Positions 6,047 to 6,648 of a DNA stretch of 6,648 nucleotides are shown piece after piece (within the stretch, counting starts at the first letter, position 1; each line of letters opens with the position of its first letter). The notes beneath the pieces were generated by a model. It saw only the letters and a list, made by a program, of their open reading frames with translations, had not been told where the DNA came from and searched no databases. Source of the stretch: Candidatus Gerdarchaeota archaeon (GTDB lineage: Archaea; Asgardarchaeota; Heimdallarchaeia; JABLTI01); contig JAEORJ010000199.1 in assembly GCA_016840945.1 (NCBI GenBank), positions 1 to 6,648 of the forward strand, given 5' to 3'. The position numbers and the translations under genes are program-made.

Positions 6047-6648
6047 TTGACTGATGAAGAAAAAAGAAGCAATTACTTATTGAATCGCCCAAGAACAGTA
6101 AAAAATGGTGTAAGATTAGTTGAAAATAAAATTGGAAATCCATCAAATATCTTTTCTAAAGAATGGATTGAAACTTTTGAAACATTGGAATCTGGCAATA
6201 GGATAGCGCAAGGGAAATTATTAGCTAAGAAAGGTCAAGTGATGTATATTAAGGTACAAAAAGGATTTTTAGTGTCTAAAGTGCAAGATGCACGATTTAA
6301 ACCATATAAAATAAGAATTGAAGTTAATCTATTTACAGATCAGCAATGGCTGAAAATCATTGAAGCATTATCTCTAAAAGCAATATATTTGGCATATATG
6401 TTAAATGGTAAACTACATGATGATTTTCTTTCCATTTTTTCAAATGAAGATTTCTCATTAATTCCTAAGATTAAAAATGATTTAAAAGCAGCATGCACCT
6501 GTTCAGATTGGGCAAATCCTTGTAAACACACAGCTGCAGTTTTTTATGCTTTGGCTAATGAAATTAATACTGATCCTTTCATTTTGTTAAAATTGAGAGG
6601 TAAATCCAAAAATGAGTTTATTGAAATTTTGAAAGAAAAGAGATTATC
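6047..6648 (+). CDS. SWIM zinc-finger protein, N-terminal 200 residues (3' end outside window)
   Basis: Partner protein of the SNF2 ATPase, carrying a SWIM-type zinc-binding domain thought to mediate DNA or protein contacts in the cytoplasm/nucleoid. Translation stays open to the window end. The zinc ligands fit the CxCx(n)CxH pattern: Cys150, Cys152, Cys159 and His161 in CTCSDWANPCKHTAAV. Other family-typical stretches are NGVRL near residue 20, a Trp at 40 in the 'W...F..LE' region, GKLLAKKGQV (56-65), 'KPYKIRI' (85-91), and DPFILLKLRG (176-185) after the finger. The frame runs without break, and full-length members are usually longer than the visible part. It follows the SNF2 stop by 11 bases, so the two are almost surely co-transcribed. 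Start choice is TTG 6047 on ribosome-binding-site spacing; ATG 6041 would add two residues. Cysteine and histidine spacing plus context make the family assignment firm. The precise function of the pair is unknown. Confidence 0.92.
   Translation, partial: MTDEEKRSNYLLNRPRTVKNGVRLVENKIGNPSNIFSKEWIETFETLESGNRIAQGKLLAKKGQVMYIKVQKGFLVSKVQDARFKPYKIRIEVNLFTDQQWLKIIEALSLKAIYLAYMLNGKLHDDFLSIFSNEDFSLIPKIKNDLKAACTCSDWANPCKHTAAVFYALANEINTDPFILLKLRGKSKNEFIEILKEKRL

Noticed and set aside
6340..6531. 63-residue open frame on the minus strand
   Set aside because: It is antisense to the SWIM zinc-finger coding sequence, whose cysteine and histidine ligands are read from the opposite strand here.
2934..6648. 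SNF2 plus SWIM as part of a DISARM-like or other antiviral system
   Set aside because: No methyltransferase, nuclease, PLD or other defence partner is visible, and the SNF2-SWIM pair is common outside defence loci.
1..6648. tRNA, rRNA, CRISPR array, insertion sequence or attachment site
   Set aside because: No cloverleaf-like GC-rich stretch, regularly spaced repeats, transposase motifs or terminal inverted repeats with target duplications were seen on either strand.

Overview
This AT-rich window (roughly 30% G+C by eye) carries four protein-coding genes. Two are complete and two are cut by the window edges. Which organism it comes from is not proven. Several signs fit an archaeon, possibly of the Asgard/Lokiarchaeia kind: TATA-box-like elements about 28 bases before a start, GGTGA-type ribosome binding sites, repeated TTG start codons, and an AKR of the 'AWPYH.G.SE' type. 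A low-GC bacterium cannot be excluded, since SNF2-SWIM pairs and membrane-anchored beta-lactamase-fold hydrolases also occur in Firmicutes.

Layout. The 5' end of an aldo/keto reductase gene runs leftward off the window (484 to 2, minus strand). A 134-base divergent intergenic region (485-618) follows, holding a perfect 17-base palindrome, a second small inverted repeat and a TATA-like element. Next is a rightward gene (619-2688) for a membrane-bound serine hydrolase of the beta-lactamase/MEROPS S12 fold, with one N-terminal and four C-terminal membrane segments. A 245-base intergenic region (2689-2933) contains T-rich, weakly hairpin-forming DNA and, at its right end, an inverted repeat that overlaps the ribosome binding site of the next gene. 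The last two genes form a tight operon: an SNF2-family ATPase with a DUF3670-type N-terminal region (2934-6035), then, 11 bases later, a SWIM zinc-finger protein (6047 to beyond 6648).

How the genes relate. The SNF2 and SWIM proteins are a recurrent prokaryotic pair and very probably act together on DNA or DNA-protein complexes; their exact cellular role is not established. The hydrolase acts outside the membrane on an unknown peptide or ester substrate. The reductase is cytosolic. Its only visible link to the hydrolase gene is the shared divergent control region. I see no tRNA, rRNA, CRISPR array, insertion sequence or clear defence system. The non-routine signals are regulatory: the palindromic operator candidate and the hairpin at the SNF2 ribosome binding site.
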